DNA of 64,000 nucleotides from Salisediminibacterium beveridgei (GCF_001721685.1 NZ_CP012502.1:1674001-1738000), one strand, 5' to 3'; positions 16,591 to 26,578 are shown, numbered from the stretch's first letter. The notes: generated by a model not told the origin, from the letters alone. A program made the numbers and translations.

Positions 16591-17493
16591 ATGAGTCTTG
16601 AAATACATAATCTGACGAAAACGTTCAACGGTACAACCGCAGTTAACGGTTTGTCGTTTAACATAGAAAAGGGAAAGATATTTGGTATGCTCGGGGCCAA
16701 CGGTGCAGGAAAAACCACTACTTTTCGGATGATACTGGGCCTTCTTGATCCGACAAAAGGTCATGCACATTGGAAGGGGGAGCCTTTGAGCTATAAGCGA
16801 ACTCCGTTGGTTGGCTATCTTCCTGAAGAACGAGGACTATTCCCTAAACTGACAGTAAAGGAACAAATGATTTATCTGATGCGCTTAAAGCAAATGACAA
16901 AGTCAGAGATTATAGACGAACTAAGGAGCTGGCTTGAGCGGTTTCAAATTCAGGAATATGAGAACAAACGGGTAGAAGAACTTTCTAAAGGAAATCAGCA
17001 GAAAATTCAGTTCATGGCATCTGTTCTCCATAACCCTGAACTGCTGATTCTGGACGAACCTTTCAGCGGTCTTGATCCAGTCAATGCAGATATGCTGAAA
17101 GAAGCAGTATTGGATTTGCAGAAAAACGGCACGACCATCGTTTTCTCCAGCCACCAGATGCATAATGTAGAAGAGCTCTGTGATGACGTCGTGATGCTGA
17201 AACACGGCAGGGCATTGCTGCAGGGGGACCTCAAGGATATTAAGCGAAATTATGGATTGAAAAGCATCACAATTGAAGCGGATTATTCGCTGGATTTCCT
17301 GGCTGATATGGCTGGAATCGAACAAATCACTCCCTCGAAACTGGAAACCACTGTTGTGGTAAGTGGAGAGGAAGCGGCGAAACAAATCTTTAAAGAAATT
17401 ACATTTAGAGGCTATGTGAGAAAATTCACGGTAAATGACCCATCGCTGCACGAAATTTTCATTGACCAGATGGGAGGAGATCGCCATGCATAA
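16591..17493 (+). CDS. ABC transporter ATP-binding protein, YhaQ/NatA-like
   Basis: 300-residue ATPase. Walker A GANGAGKTTT (about residues 36-45), Q-loop region VGYLPEERGLFP typical of the YhaQ group, ABC signature LSKGNQQKIQ (about 131-140), Walker B LLILDEPFSGLDP (about 150-162), and the H-loop in SSHQMHN. It pairs with the permease that overlaps its last 8 bp. NatA/YhaQ systems have been linked to Na+ or small-molecule efflux. Start 16591 is set by AAGGGAG; GTG 16582 is too close to that site. Confidence 0.9.
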   Translation: MSLEIHNLTKTFNGTTAVNGLSFNIEKGKIFGMLGANGAGKTTTFRMILGLLDPTKGHAHWKGEPLSYKRTPLVGYLPEERGLFPKLTVKEQMIYLMRLKQMTKSEIIDELRSWLERFQIQEYENKRVEELSKGNQQKIQFMASVLHNPELLILDEPFSGLDPVNADMLKEAVLDLQKNGTTIVFSSHQMHNVEELCDDVVMLKHGRALLQGDLKDIKRNYGLKSITIEADYSLDFLADMAGIEQITPSKLETTVVVSGEEAAKQIFKEITFRGYVRKFTVNDPSLHEIFIDQMGGDRHA

Positions 17494-18787
17494 TTTTTGG
17501 ACGACACTCGCCCACACATCGAAACAAAGGATCAGATCAAAATCCTTTATGATTACAACTGCAGTGATGGTGATCGGTATTATTGCCGGGTTCAACATTA
17601 TTGGTTTCTTCATTGACAGAGAGGAAAACGATTTTGATACAGAAGGAAATGGGCCTGAACAAGCCGTCTATGTGGTGGACGAAAGTCTCGACGAATCCGG
17701 CGAAGCAACTTCACCTTTAGGATTGATTCTTGCCGATTTCCAAATGGGATCCTATCAATATCTTCATGATGATGAAATGACATTGGATGAAGCTCAAGAA
17801 GCTGTTCATGACATGGAACATGAAGATTTCGAACCTGAGGGAGTACTCCATATTGAAGGTGATGCTGCAACCCTTGATGTCACATTCTATGGCGAAGGTA
17901 CGGATTTCCGCATTGGTCAAGTTTTACAACAGGAACTCAATCAGGCAAGAGAACTTTTTGTGATGAGTCAATTATCTTTGGATGAACGGGAAGAGGAGAT
18001 ATTTGCAGGTCGAATTGCTTTTGAAGAAGAGGCCTTACCTCAGGCTGCCGGTGATATTCAGACAGAAGAATCGTATATGCAATCGTATTGGATGGTTTAT
18101 ATACTTGTATTTGCCATCTACATGATCGTGATCTTATTTGGCAGTATGATCGCTACCGATATTGCGACAGAGAAATCATCACGTGTTATGGAGTTGATTG
18201 TATCAAGTATTAATCCGGTTACCCAGATGTTCGGAAAACTTGTGGGGATCGGTATTGCAGGAATGATTAATATTGGAGCGATCGTTATTGCTGCATTGAT
18301 TGGTGCTTATACAAGTGGTCAGGAAACGATTCAGAATTTCATCACGGACATGATTGATTATTCTCTGATAGGATATGCGATTTTGATGATCATTCTGGGC
18401 TATTTGCTGTACGGAGGTCTTTCAGCAATGCTTGGGGCACTGGTGAGTCGTGCAGAGGAAGTGAATCAAGCGATTCAACCATTGATCTTTCTTGCGATGA
18501 TTGCTTTTTTTGTCAGTGTATTCGGTTTAAATACGCCTGATTCACCGGTGATTCAATGGTTATCTTACATTCCGTTTTTCACTCCCCAGCTGTTATTCTT
18601 AAGAATTGGTATGACCCCGATTCCAGGCTGGGAAATAGCACTGATCACCGGAATATTGATCATCAGTGCCATTATTGCCAACATCATTGCGGCCCGAGTG
18701 TATAAAGGTGGGGTCTTGATGTACGGGAAATTCTCTTTCAAAGAGGGGATCAAACAGGCCTTGACTCTGTCACAGAAAGAAAAATAA
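17486..18787 (+). CDS. ABC-2 type permease, YhaP/NatB-like
   Basis: 433-residue membrane protein. One N-terminal helix (about 22-44) is followed by a large acidic extracytoplasmic domain (about 45-200), then a cluster of about six helices, the layout of NatB/YhaP exporters. GGGAGGAG lies before the ATG, which overlaps the ATPase gene by 8 bp. The two form one exporter, probably for Na+ or a toxic compound; the substrate is not determinable. No clear terminator before the valS promoter. Confidence 0.88.
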   Translation: MHNFWTTLAHTSKQRIRSKSFMITTAVMVIGIIAGFNIIGFFIDREENDFDTEGNGPEQAVYVVDESLDESGEATSPLGLILADFQMGSYQYLHDDEMTLDEAQEAVHDMEHEDFEPEGVLHIEGDAATLDVTFYGEGTDFRIGQVLQQELNQARELFVMSQLSLDEREEEIFAGRIAFEEEALPQAAGDIQTEESYMQSYWMVYILVFAIYMIVILFGSMIATDIATEKSSRVMELIVSSINPVTQMFGKLVGIGIAGMINIGAIVIAALIGAYTSGQETIQNFITDMIDYSLIGYAILMIILGYLLYGGLSAMLGALVSRAEEVNQAIQPLIFLAMIAFFVSVFGLNTPDSPVIQWLSYIPFFTPQLLFLRIGMTPIPGWEIALITGILIISAIIANIIAARVYKGGVLMYGKFSFKEGIKQALTLSQKEK

Positions 18788-18818
18788 CTTTCTGATGATT
18801 AACTGGCAAAACAGCATC

Positions 18819-18847
18819 TTGATTCTTCTTATTCGACATAGTAAAAT
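18819..18847 (+). promoter_or_regulatory. sigma-A promoter of the valS T-box transcript
   Basis: TTGATT (18819-18824), 17-bp spacer, TAAAAT (18842-18847). Transcription would begin near 18854, giving a leader of about 325 nt before valS. Confidence 0.65.
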
Positions 18848-18853
18848 ACGATA

Positions 18854-19140
18854 TAGAACTGAAGATGAAACGTAGAAGGGGAGGAGTACATCCGTATCCC
18901 GCCAGAGAGGAAAGCCGGTTCTAATGAATCGCTGTGAGGTTTTCCCGGAAGAGAAGGATGGAAGGTAGCCCTGGAGTTGCGATGATGAACAAAAAGCGCA
19001 AGAAGCTTTTCAGTAGTCATTGCCGGTTCACTGCCGTTACCGAGGAAGAGTGTATACGTCCTATTTCGAGAAGACGTGTAAACAAAGGTGGTACCGCGAG
19101 CTGAATACAGCCTTCGTCCTTTCAGGGCGAAGGCTTTTTG
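18854..19140 (+). ncRNA. T-box riboswitch, tRNA-Val responsive
   Basis: The T-box sequence AAAGGTGGTACCGCG is at 19084-19098. The variable base (T, 19092) pairs with an A discriminator, as in tRNA-Val. Stem I carries GGAGGAGTA (about 18880) and the AGAGAGG distal element (18904-18910). The candidate specifier codon is GTA at 18965-18967, on the 3' side of stem I and followed by a purine. The terminator is AGCCTTCGTCCT (19109-19120) with AGGGCGAAGGCT (19124-19135) and T5. Uncharged tRNA-Val would favour the antiterminator and turn valS on. Confidence 0.92.
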
Positions 19141-19178
19141 TATGCAATGAACACCCATTTATCAGAGGAGGAATTACA

Positions 19179-21818
19179 ATGAATCAGGACACAGCAATGC
19201 CCCCGAAATATGATCCAAAAACAACGGAAGCAAAATGGTATGACTATTGGGTAAAAGGGAAATTCTTCGAAGCCACAGGGGATGAGGGGAAGGAGCCTTA
19301 CACCATCGTCATTCCGCCCCCAAACGTTACGGGCAGGCTTCATCTTGGTCACGCTTGGGATACGACCCTTCAGGATATTCTGATCCGGGTCAAGCGTATG
19401 CAAGGCTATGATGCCTTATGGTTACCGGGAATGGATCATGCCGGCATTGCAACACAAGCGAAAGTCGAAGGTAAACTCAGGGAAGAAGGCGTCAGCAGGC
19501 ATGACTTGGGGCGGGCAAAATTCCTGGAACAGTCCTGGTCCTGGAAAGAAGAATATGCCTCTTTTATTCGCGAACAATGGGCGAAGATGGGGTTGTCACT
19601 GGATTATTCCAGAGAACGGTTCACACTGGATGAAGGCTTGTCCGATGCTGTTCGAGAAGTGTTTGTCCGGCTTTATGAAGAAGGATTAATTTACCGCGGC
19701 GAATACATCATCAATTGGGATCCGCAGACAAAAACAGCACTGTCGGATATTGAAGTCGTGTATCAGGATGTTCAAGGGGCATTCTACCATATGAAATACC
19801 CCCTGACGGACGGATCAGGGCATATTGAAGTGGCTACCACCCGTCCGGAAACGATGCTTGGCGATACGGCCGTTGCTGTTCATCCGAAAGACGAACGGTA
19901 CCAGCACCTGATTGGACAAACCGTTACGCTGCCGATCGTTGGTCGGGAAATGGCAATTGTTGCGGACGATTATGTCGACATGGAATTTGGATCAGGGGCA
20001 GTGAAAATTACCCCGGCTCATGATCCGAACGACTTCGAAATAGGAAACCGTCATGATCTTGAAAGGGTTCTTATCATGGATGAAGGCGGAAAAATGAATG
20101 AAAATGCAGGGAAGTACGTCGGCATGGACCGGTTCGATTGCCGAAAGCAAATCGTAGCAGACTTGCAGGCAACGGGCGTCCTCTTTAACATCGAAGACCA
20201 CGCTCACAGCGTGGGGCATTCGGAAAGAAGTGGTGCCGTGGTGGAACCGTATTTATCCACGCAATGGTTTGTTAAGATGGGCCCCCTGGCTGAACAGGCG
20301 ATAGCCCTTCAGAAAAGTGAAGATAAAGTTAATTTTGTCCCGGACCGGTTTGAGAAAACGTATTTGCACTGGATCGAGAATATCCGTGACTGGTGTATCT
20401 CCAGACAGCTCTGGTGGGGGCACCGCATCCCCGCCTGGTTTCATAAGGAGACTGGTGAACTGTATGTTGGTCGCACAGCACCAGATGATCCTGAAAATTG
20501 GGAACAGGATGAAGATGTTCTTGACACCTGGTTCAGTTCGGCGTTATGGCCATTTTCCACCATGGGCTGGCCGAATGAGGAAGCAACAGATTTCAACCGC
20601 TACTATCCGACAGATGCCCTGGTCACAGGCTATGACATTATTTATTTCTGGGTTGCCCGGATGATTTTTCAGGGACAGCATTTCACGGAGCGCAGACCGT
20701 TCAAGGATGTACTGATCCACGGGCTCGTTCGCGACAGTGAAGGGCGTAAGATGAGTAAGTCACTGGGTAATGGTGTCGATCCGATGGACGTTATCGATAA
20801 GTATGGTGCGGATGCACTTCGCTTCTTTCTAAGTACCGGAAGTACCCCGGGTAATGATTTACGGTTCTTCTGGGAGAAAGTCGAAGCCAACTGGAATTTC
20901 GGAAATAAGATCTGGAATGCATCACGATTTGCACTTATGAATATCGGTGATCTGAAATATGAAGAGATAGATTTGAACGGAAAGAAGACCATCGCTGACG
21001 AATGGATCCTGACAAGACTGAACGAAACCATTTCCCATACTACAAAGTTTATAGATGCCTACGAATTCGGTGAAGTGGGACGAGCTTTGTATAACTTTAT
21101 CTGGGATGATTTCTGCGATTGGTATATTGAAATGGCCAAGCTTCCGCTTAACAGTGACGATGAAGAACTGAAAGCATCGACCCGATCAATTCTTGCGTAT
21201 GTCCTGGATCAGACGATGCGTCTGTTGCATCCGTTTATGCCATTTATTACAGAAGAAGTATGGCAGCACCTTCCGCATCAAGGTAAATCGATTACTGTTG
21301 CTTCATGGCCGGAAGTGAAGAAAGACCTCACAAACGATCAGGCCGTGAAAGATATGGAGCTGATGCAGGAAATTATCCGATCGGTTAGAAATACACGTTC
21401 AGAATTAAATGTAGCACCAAGCAAAACCATCGAGCTCATGGTGAATGCAAACAATCGTGATGTACTGGATCAGTTAAAACGTGGAGAACAGTATATTTGG
21501 AAATTCTGCAATCCGAGCGAACTCAACATGGGTACTCAGCTGACTGCACCAGAAAAATCGATGAGTTCTGTTCTTAAAGGGCTAGAGCTGTACATGCCAT
21601 TAGCCGGATTGTTGGATCTTGATGAGGAAATCAGACGGCTCAATGATGAATTAAAGCGACTTGATGGTGAAGTTGCAAGAGTACAGAAAAAACTCGGTAA
21701 TGAAGGCTTTACAGCTAAAGCACCTCAAAACGTCGTCGATGAGGAGAGAGCGAAAGAAAAGGATTATATTCAGCAACGAGAAAAAGTTCAGGCGCGTATC
21801 AATGAGTTGAAAAACTGA
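19179..21818 (+). CDS. valS: valyl-tRNA synthetase
   Basis: 879-residue class I synthetase that charges tRNA-Val. HIGH motif variant HLGHAWD (about residues 48-54), CP1 editing domain with [13 protein letters not shown] (about 220-232), GHRIP and [11 protein letters not shown] upstream of the catalytic half, and KMSKS in [11 protein letters not shown] (about 525). The C-terminal coiled coil [17 protein letters not shown] is the tRNA-binding arm. The start is 9 nt after AGAGGAGGA; a longer open frame upstream lies in the T-box. Expression is set by the T-box. dat follows after 18 bp. Confidence 0.97.
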   Translation: MNQDTAMPPKYDPKTTEAKWYDYWVKGKFFEATGDEGKEPYTIVIPPPNVTGRLHLGHAWDTTLQDILIRVKRMQGYDALWLPGMDHAGIATQAKVEGKLREEGVSRHDLGRAKFLEQSWSWKEEYASFIREQWAKMGLSLDYSRERFTLDEGLSDAVREVFVRLYEEGLIYRGEYIINWDPQTKTALSDIEVVYQDVQGAFYHMKYPLTDGSGHIEVATTRPETMLGDTAVAVHPKDERYQHLIGQTVTLPIVGREMAIVADDYVDMEFGSGAVKITPAHDPNDFEIGNRHDLERVLIMDEGGKMNENAGKYVGMDRFDCRKQIVADLQATGVLFNIEDHAHSVGHSERSGAVVEPYLSTQWFVKMGPLAEQAIALQKSEDKVNFVPDRFEKTYLHWIENIRDWCISRQLWWGHRIPAWFHKETGELYVGRTAPDDPENWEQDEDVLDTWFSSALWPFSTMGWPNEEATDFNRYYPTDALVTGYDIIYFWVARMIFQGQHFTERRPFKDVLIHGLVRDSEGRKMSKSLGNGVDPMDVIDKYGADALRFFLSTGSTPGNDLRFFWEKVEANWNFGNKIWNASRFALMNIGDLKYEEIDLNGKKTIADEWILTRLNETISHTTKFIDAYEFGEVGRALYNFIWDDFCDWYIEMAKLPLNSDDEELKASTRSILAYVLDQTMRLLHPFMPFITEEVWQHLPHQGKSITVASWPEVKKDLTNDQAVKDMELMQEIIRSVRNTRSELNVAPSKTIELMVNANNRDVLDQLKRGEQYIWKFCNPSELNMGTQLTAPEKSMSSVLKGLELYMPLAGLLDLDEEIRRLNDELKRLDGEVARVQKKLGNEGFTAKAPQNVVDEERAKEKDYIQQREKVQARINELKN

Positions 21819-21836
21819 ACACAGGAGGCGAACAGA

Positions 21837-22670
21837 ATGCCACAAATTGCTTTTTATAAAGATACTTTTTTGGATCTGGATGACCCGATCGTGCCGATTC
21901 AGGATCGTGCCCATCAGTTTGGTGACGGGATCTATGAAGTGATCCGCGTTTACAATGGACAACCGTTTTGCCTTGCGGAGCATTTGGACCGACTGGAGAT
22001 CAGTGCAGACGCGATTCAAATGAAACTTCCATACTCCCGAGAAGAGCTGATCACCCTGATCCAAAAAGGGTTGAGTCAATCATTGATTCCAGAAGCAGAA
22101 ATCTATCTTCAAATCAGTCGCGGAGCAGCACCGAGACTGCATTCATTTCCGGAACCTGACAACTCGGTTCTGACAATGGTTATTAAAGAAGCAAGAATCG
22201 TCGCTCCTGATCTCAAGGAGGGGGGCGTCGATATCTGTGCTGTGGAAGAGGATCGTTGGAAGAACTGTTATATTAAATCCTTAAATTTGTTGTCCAATGT
22301 ACTGGCAAAACAAAAAGCAAAAGACAGTGGCTGTCAGGAGAGCATTTACGTCGAAGAGGGCATTGTAAAAGAGGGTTCATCCAGTAATATCTTCTGTGTC
22401 AGTAACGGGGAATTGTATACTTTCCCTGCAAAACGAACAATTCTGCATGGCATCACACGTCAAAAAGTGATTGATCTTGCCGCTGACCTCCAGATCCCGG
22501 TTCACGAAATCGAATCCAATCTATCCTTTTTTGAACGTGCTGATGAAGTATTTATTACGAGTACAACCATGGAAGTGCAAGCTGTCAAGCGTTTCGGTGA
22601 AACCAGTTATCCTGATGAACGGCCTGTAACAGAAAGGATTCAGAAAGCTTTTGAGGCTCTTAAGCCTTAG
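21837..22670 (+). CDS. dat: D-amino-acid (D-alanine) aminotransferase
   Basis: 277-residue fold-type IV PLP enzyme making D-glutamate from D-alanine and 2-oxoglutarate, for peptidoglycan or poly-gamma-glutamate precursors. The PLP lysine is in CYIKSLNLLSNV (about residue 146), Glu in KEGSSSNIF (about 178), and RGAAPRLHSFP is the D-amino-acid aminotransferase-like loop. Length is normal for Bacillus Dat. GGAGG lies before the ATG. It is 18 bp from valS, so it is probably read from the same T-box transcript. A terminator follows. Confidence 0.92.
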   Translation: MPQIAFYKDTFLDLDDPIVPIQDRAHQFGDGIYEVIRVYNGQPFCLAEHLDRLEISADAIQMKLPYSREELITLIQKGLSQSLIPEAEIYLQISRGAAPRLHSFPEPDNSVLTMVIKEARIVAPDLKEGGVDICAVEEDRWKNCYIKSLNLLSNVLAKQKAKDSGCQESIYVEEGIVKEGSSSNIFCVSNGELYTFPAKRTILHGITRQKVIDLAADLQIPVHEIESNLSFFERADEVFITSTTMEVQAVKRFGETSYPDERPVTERIQKAFEALKP

Positions 22671-22690
22671 TAAACCAATAGTGAAATACC

Positions 22691-22730
22691 AGAGCATAAC
22701 CGAGAGTCATTGGCCCGGTTATGCTCTTTA
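22691..22730 (+). terminator. terminator after valS-dat
   Basis: AGAGCATAACCG (22691-22702) with CGGTTATGCTCT (22716-22727), 13-nt loop, followed by only a short T-run. Confidence 0.7.
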
Positions 22731-22847
22731 CCATGTTCAGCAACAGTATAGCTTCGCTTCTTTACAACCTGCAGGCATTTTGATATGATCATAACGTTTT
22801 GATACGTTACTTATTTATTATGATAAAGTGATAAAGGAGATTTTACT

Positions 22848-24191
22848 ATGAATGCTGTTGTTGTTGCTGTATTAGTCATGATTGTCTTAAGCTTATCAAG
22901 AATCCATGTTGTATTTGCTCTTTTGGCAGGTGCTGTTGCTGGAGGTATTACTGCCGGATTCTCTGTAACTGAAACGATCAACGTGTTTACCGAAGGACTT
23001 GGGACGAATGTGTCGTTGGCGCTGAGTTATGGTCTCTTAGGTGCATTTGCGATTTCATTAAACTTCACCGGTTTACCTGACCTTATGGTAAGGGGCGCAG
23101 TTAAAATTGTCGGAAGGCAGGGTGAAGACCGAAAGCGCTCGTTAACAAAAGTTTTGATTTTGTTTTTAATTGCAGGAGTTGCCTCTTTGTCACAAAATCT
23201 GGTGCCTGTACATATTGCTTTTATTCCGGTTCTGATCCCTCCACTTCTGAAAGTTTTTAATGAACTATTCATGGACAGACGGGCGACAGCAACTGCGCTG
23301 ACATTTGGTCTGAAAGCTCCGTATATATTAATTCCGGCAGGATATGGAGCTATTTTCCATGACACGATCAGTGATAATATGGAAGCAAGCGGGCTGGCGA
23401 TAGATCCTGATCTGATCCCGGCAGCTTTAGCAATTCCCGTAGCAGGAATGCTCGTGGGTCTCCTCTGGGCATTTCTTGTCAGCTACCGCAAACCTCGAAC
23501 TTATGAGAACAGGGATCTTGCTGTGAGTGAACCTGAAACCGAAAGGCCCGTTTCAAAATGGGGGATTATTACAGCACTGATTGCAATTATTACTGTGTTG
23601 ACAGCACAGGTGCTTAGTGATTCCATGATCTTTGGCGTATTGACAGGACTTGCGATTCTTTATGTTTACTTTATTGTGCTTCACTTTAAGGGTATCTTTA
23701 CACTGCAGGAAACAGACGTGTTACTTACAGACGGGATGAAGATGCTCGCTTTTATCGGTTTTGTGATGATCGCAGCGGGGGGATTTGCAGAAGTCATCCG
23801 CGAAACTGGCCATGTCGACAGTCTTGTAGGATGGGCGAGTGAGTGGATTGATGGAAGACAGGGAATTGCAGCATTTGTCATGTTGATTATCGGCTTGTTC
23901 ATTACAATGGGAATTGGATCATCATTTGCGACCGTACCGATCTTAGCCGCAATTTTTGTTCCTCTCGCACTGTCACTAGGGTTTTCTCCGATGGCAACAA
24001 TTGCTTTGATTGGAACTGCGGGAGCACTGGGCGATGCAGGAAGCCCTGCTTCAGACAGCACTCTTGGACCGACCGCAGGATTAAATGCAGATGGACAGCA
24101 TAATCACATTTGGGACACTGTGGTTCCTACTTTCCTTCACTTTAATTTACCGCTGATTGCTTTCGGTTGGATTGCAGCCATGATTTTGTAA
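22848..24191 (+). CDS. Na+/H+ antiporter family (NhaC-type, YuiF-like) membrane protein
   Basis: 447-residue polytopic protein with about 11-12 hydrophobic segments. Two inverted halves show conserved polar breaks: SLSQNLVPVHIAFIPVLIPP (about 116-135) and GIGSSFATVPILAAIFVP (about 364-381), and GDAGSPASDSTLGPT near the C-terminus. This matches the Na_H_antiport family to which Bacillus YuiF belongs; some members move amino acids instead. Start follows AAAGGAG. Monocistronic or with the FliL-like gene 61 bp downstream. Confidence 0.82.
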   Translation: MNAVVVAVLVMIVLSLSRIHVVFALLAGAVAGGITAGFSVTETINVFTEGLGTNVSLALSYGLLGAFAISLNFTGLPDLMVRGAVKIVGRQGEDRKRSLTKVLILFLIAGVASLSQNLVPVHIAFIPVLIPPLLKVFNELFMDRRATATALTFGLKAPYILIPAGYGAIFHDTISDNMEASGLAIDPDLIPAALAIPVAGMLVGLLWAFLVSYRKPRTYENRDLAVSEPETERPVSKWGIITALIAIITVLTAQVLSDSMIFGVLTGLAILYVYFIVLHFKGIFTLQETDVLLTDGMKMLAFIGFVMIAAGGFAEVIRETGHVDSLVGWASEWIDGRQGIAAFVMLIIGLFITMGIGSSFATVPILAAIFVPLALSLGFSPMATIALIGTAGALGDAGSPASDSTLGPTAGLNADGQHNHIWDTVVPTFLHFNLPLIAFGWIAAMIL

Positions 24192-24252
24192 TCTTTTGAT
24201 TTTCGGTTGCTATTCCAAATGAGAATGATACGATAGTAAAGGAAGATAAACG

Positions 24253-24720
24253 GTGGTGAATGGTGTGGAAGATTCGAAAGAACAGGCAGCAGAACCAAAA
24301 AAGAAAAAAATGTCGTCAAAACAGCGGATGATGGCTTTCGTTTCACCTATTGTAGGTGTGACGATGGTGTCGCTATTGTTCTTTATGCTTTTTGGAGAAG
24401 ATAATTTTTTCGCGTCAGATGATGTACGTGAGCGAACGTACAGCACGGAAGAGCGTATTTATATGATGGGTGACGGCAATATCGTGAGGGCAGAATTTGC
24501 GATCGAAGTCACCAATGAAGAGGCTCGGACATCGTTGATCAATGGACGAAAAGTGATCGATTGGATACTATCCAACGCTATTTCGGAATTCGATCTTGAA
24601 CGCATCAGTGGCAAATCCGGAAAAGAAGCTTTGGAAAATGAGATAAAAGGAACGATAAACCGTCAGTTTCCAAGCCTGCAAATCGAAAGAGTGTATATCA
24701 CAAGTTTAGTGATCACATAG
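24253..24720 (+). CDS. orphan FliL-like membrane protein
   Basis: 155-residue single-pass protein. A basic cytoplasmic N-terminus (PKKKKMSSKQR) is followed by one transmembrane helix (about 29-48) and an extracytoplasmic domain with the FliL pattern: GNIVRAEFAIEV, the helical middle, GKEALENEIKGTINRQF and a final VYITSLVIT strand. FliL proteins surround the flagellar stator. Here there is no flagellar gene nearby, so it may be a stomatin-like FliL paralog with another role. Start GTG 24253 (or 24256) follows AAGGAAG. A terminator follows directly. Confidence 0.7.
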   Translation: MVNGVEDSKEQAAEPKKKKMSSKQRMMAFVSPIVGVTMVSLLFFMLFGEDNFFASDDVRERTYSTEERIYMMGDGNIVRAEFAIEVTNEEARTSLINGRKVIDWILSNAISEFDLERISGKSGKEALENEIKGTINRQFPSLQIERVYITSLVIT

Positions 24721-24726
24721 CAAACA

Positions 24727-24760
24727 CCCCTTGATGAAAATCCGGTCATCAAGGGGTTTA
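24727..24760. terminator. bidirectional terminator between FliL-like gene and pfkA
   Basis: CCCCTTGATGA (24727-24737) with TCATCAAGGGG (24746-24756), then TTTATTTG; A-rich on the other side. Confidence 0.8.
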
Positions 24761-24764
24761 TTTG

Positions 24765-25724
24765 TCAGACTGATAAAATTTTCGTTAAGTCATACATTTC
24801 TTGATCAAAGGGTTTCGTTATGGCTAATGCCTCTTGTATCGGCAAGTGATAAACCTGATTATTATGAATACCTACAGCCTGATTAGAATGGCCATCCATC
24901 AGTAATTCAACAGCTTTGACCCCCATTCGGCTGGCCAGGATCCGGTCTCTGGAGGTGGGATCGCCGCCACGCTGAATAAAACCGAGGACACTGATTCTGG
25001 CACTGATTCCGGTTTGTTTCTTTAATTCTTCCTGAAGAGAAGCTGCAGACTGTACCCCTTCTGCCAGAAGAATCAGATGATGAAGCTTCCCACGTTGCCG
25101 GTCCTTGTTAAGCTTGGCAATAATTTCATTGGTAGTCGTTTTTTCCTCTGGGATAATGATTGTACCTGCACCACCGGCAATGCCGGAATACAGCGCAATA
25201 TCCCCGCAATGTCTGCCCATGACTTCAACAATAGTCGGTTTCTCATGAGAAGTCGATGTATCACGGATTTTCGAAATAGAATCCAAAACAGTGTTCACAG
25301 AGGTATCAAAACCAATTGACTCATCCGTGTAAGCCAGATCATTATCAATAGTGCCAGGAATCGCAACGGTTGAAATGCCTTCTTCGCTGATTTTCTCGGC
25401 TCCAATAAAAGAACCGTCACCACCAATAACGACGAGACCATCGATTCCCTTTGCTTTCAAATGATCAGCAGCTTGTTTCCGGAACTTCGGTTCTTTAAAT
25501 GCTTCCGAACGTGCAGATTTCAAAAAGGTACCCCCTTTGTGGATGATATCTGCAACAGATGAAGCATAAAGAGGTTCAATATCGCCATCAATTAAACCTC
25601 TATAACCACGATATACTCCGTAAATTTCGATTTGATAATAGACGGAAGCGCGGACAACTGAACGAATAGCAGCATTCATTCCAGGAGCATCCCCTCCGCT
25701 GGTCAGTACAGCAATACGTTTCAT
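24765..25724 (-). CDS. pfkA: ATP-dependent 6-phosphofructokinase
   Basis: 319-residue glycolytic enzyme converting fructose-6-phosphate to fructose-1,6-bisphosphate. It has LTSGGDAPGMNAAIR at the start, GGDGSF (about 101-106), the catalytic PGTIDNDLAYTD (about 122-133), EVMGRHCGDIALYSG (about 165-179) and IQRGGDPTSRDR. GGDG followed by Ser fits an ATP enzyme. Length is standard. Start 25724 is chosen because GGAGGG is 8 nt upstream; ATG 25730 is too close. In most Bacillaceae pfkA lies with accA and pyk. Here it stands alone, so it may be a second copy. Confidence 0.93.
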   Translation of the reverse strand: MKRIAVLTSGGDAPGMNAAIRSVVRASVYYQIEIYGVYRGYRGLIDGDIEPLYASSVADIIHKGGTFLKSARSEAFKEPKFRKQAADHLKAKGIDGLVVIGGDGSFIGAEKISEEGISTVAIPGTIDNDLAYTDESIGFDTSVNTVLDSISKIRDTSTSHEKPTIVEVMGRHCGDIALYSGIAGGAGTIIIPEEKTTTNEIIAKLNKDRQRGKLHHLILLAEGVQSAASLQEELKKQTGISARISVLGFIQRGGDPTSRDRILASRMGVKAVELLMDGHSNQAVGIHNNQVYHLPIQEALAITKPFDQEMYDLTKILSV

Positions 25725-25930
25725 AATCATTCCCTCCGAATAAGATAAGACATCAGACTTCTACATTCATCATAATGAAAACGTATACGAAAATCTACCT
25801 TTACTTTTTGAGTACTCAGGCAAACCCAGTTAAATACTATGCGTATGGGTTTTCAAGAGTGCCTATGAACAGTATACTATTCATATCAAGATCGGTTCTT
25901 GTTTAAGATTAATTCAAAGAGGTGAGCAAA

Positions 25931-26356
25931 TTGAAAACAACGACAACATGGACGGGGAAAATGGGATTTATTGGACAAAACCCTTCGGGGCACGAGGTTG
26001 CAATGGATGCAGCTGAGGAAATTGGCGGCTTAAACAAGGGTTCACGTCCCACTGAGCTTCTTCTTCAAGCGGTCGCGGGCTGTACAGCAATCGATATTGT
26101 ATCCATTTTGAATAAAATGCGGATTGTTCCAGAACGATTCGATACAGAGGTGGAAGCAGAGCGTGCAGAAGAACACCCGAGAAAATTCACAAAAATTCAT
26201 ATTCATTATATTTTGGAAGGAGATGTTCCTGAAAAAAAACTTGCACGAGCCATTCGCCTGTCAAAAGATGAATACTGTTCAGTATCTCATTCTTTGAGTG
26301 CGGAAATCACAGCAAGTTATTCATTAAATGGTAAACAAGGAACCATGGAAGTTTAA
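25931..26356 (+). CDS. OsmC-family protein
   Basis: 141-residue OsmC/Ohr-fold protein, probably a thiol-dependent peroxidase or related redox protein. The two conserved cysteines are present in AGCTAIDIVSILNKMR (about residue 51) and DEYCSVSHSLS (about 116). The GxxxGxRPTELLLQAVAGC context is typical of the YhfA-type OsmC group. The start is decided by the ribosome binding site: AAAGAGGTGA (about 25917-25926) contains GTG 25922 itself, so translation should begin at TTG 25931. Confidence 0.88.
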   Translation: MKTTTTWTGKMGFIGQNPSGHEVAMDAAEEIGGLNKGSRPTELLLQAVAGCTAIDIVSILNKMRIVPERFDTEVEAERAEEHPRKFTKIHIHYILEGDVPEKKLARAIRLSKDEYCSVSHSLSAEITASYSLNGKQGTMEV

Positions 26357-26407
26357 GGTTGTTCCTATATACCTAACAGGGTATAATGAGATGACAGGAG
26401 GGATATC

Positions 26408-26578
26408 ATGAAAAAATTCCAACAAAAAGAGAATTGCCAAACGAGCGGTACTTGAGGAATTTCAAATGAGGTAGATACAAGGCCGCAGGGAAGAAGATTC
26501 AGACTTCCTGCAATATGACCGGGTGTTTATCTGTGGGTCCTGGCAGGACTCTATATCGTGATATCACAATGGCTGTAA
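26408..26578 (+). pseudogene. decayed gene for a ~56-residue single-pass membrane protein
   Basis: A strong ACAGGAGGG precedes ATG 26408, but the frame stops after 15 codons. Shifting frame restores a coherent protein: MKKFQQK, then KRIAKRAVLEEFQMR, an in-frame TAG (probably from CAG), IQGRREEDSDFLQYDRVF, and after another frame change LWVLAGLYIVISQWL followed by TAA. It therefore has at least two frameshifts (one in a run of five A at 26422-26428) and one nonsense mutation. The intact form would be a basic-headed, tail-anchored small membrane protein. Sequencing errors at two sites plus a point change are less likely than decay. Family not recognised. Confidence 0.6.

Noticed and set aside
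16921..17613. 230-codon minus-strand frame opposite the ABC genes
   Set aside because: Antisense shadow of the ATPase gene, with no recognisable domain or start signal.
19020..19178. Longer valS frame from 19020
   Set aside because: It lies in the T-box antiterminator and terminator; the ATG at 19179 has a strong ribosome binding site.
25822..25853. Inverted repeat AAACCCA/TGGGTTT before the OsmC gene
   Set aside because: Only a 7-bp stem with a 17-nt loop; it lies between divergent genes where a terminator makes little sense. It may be an operator but cannot be supported.
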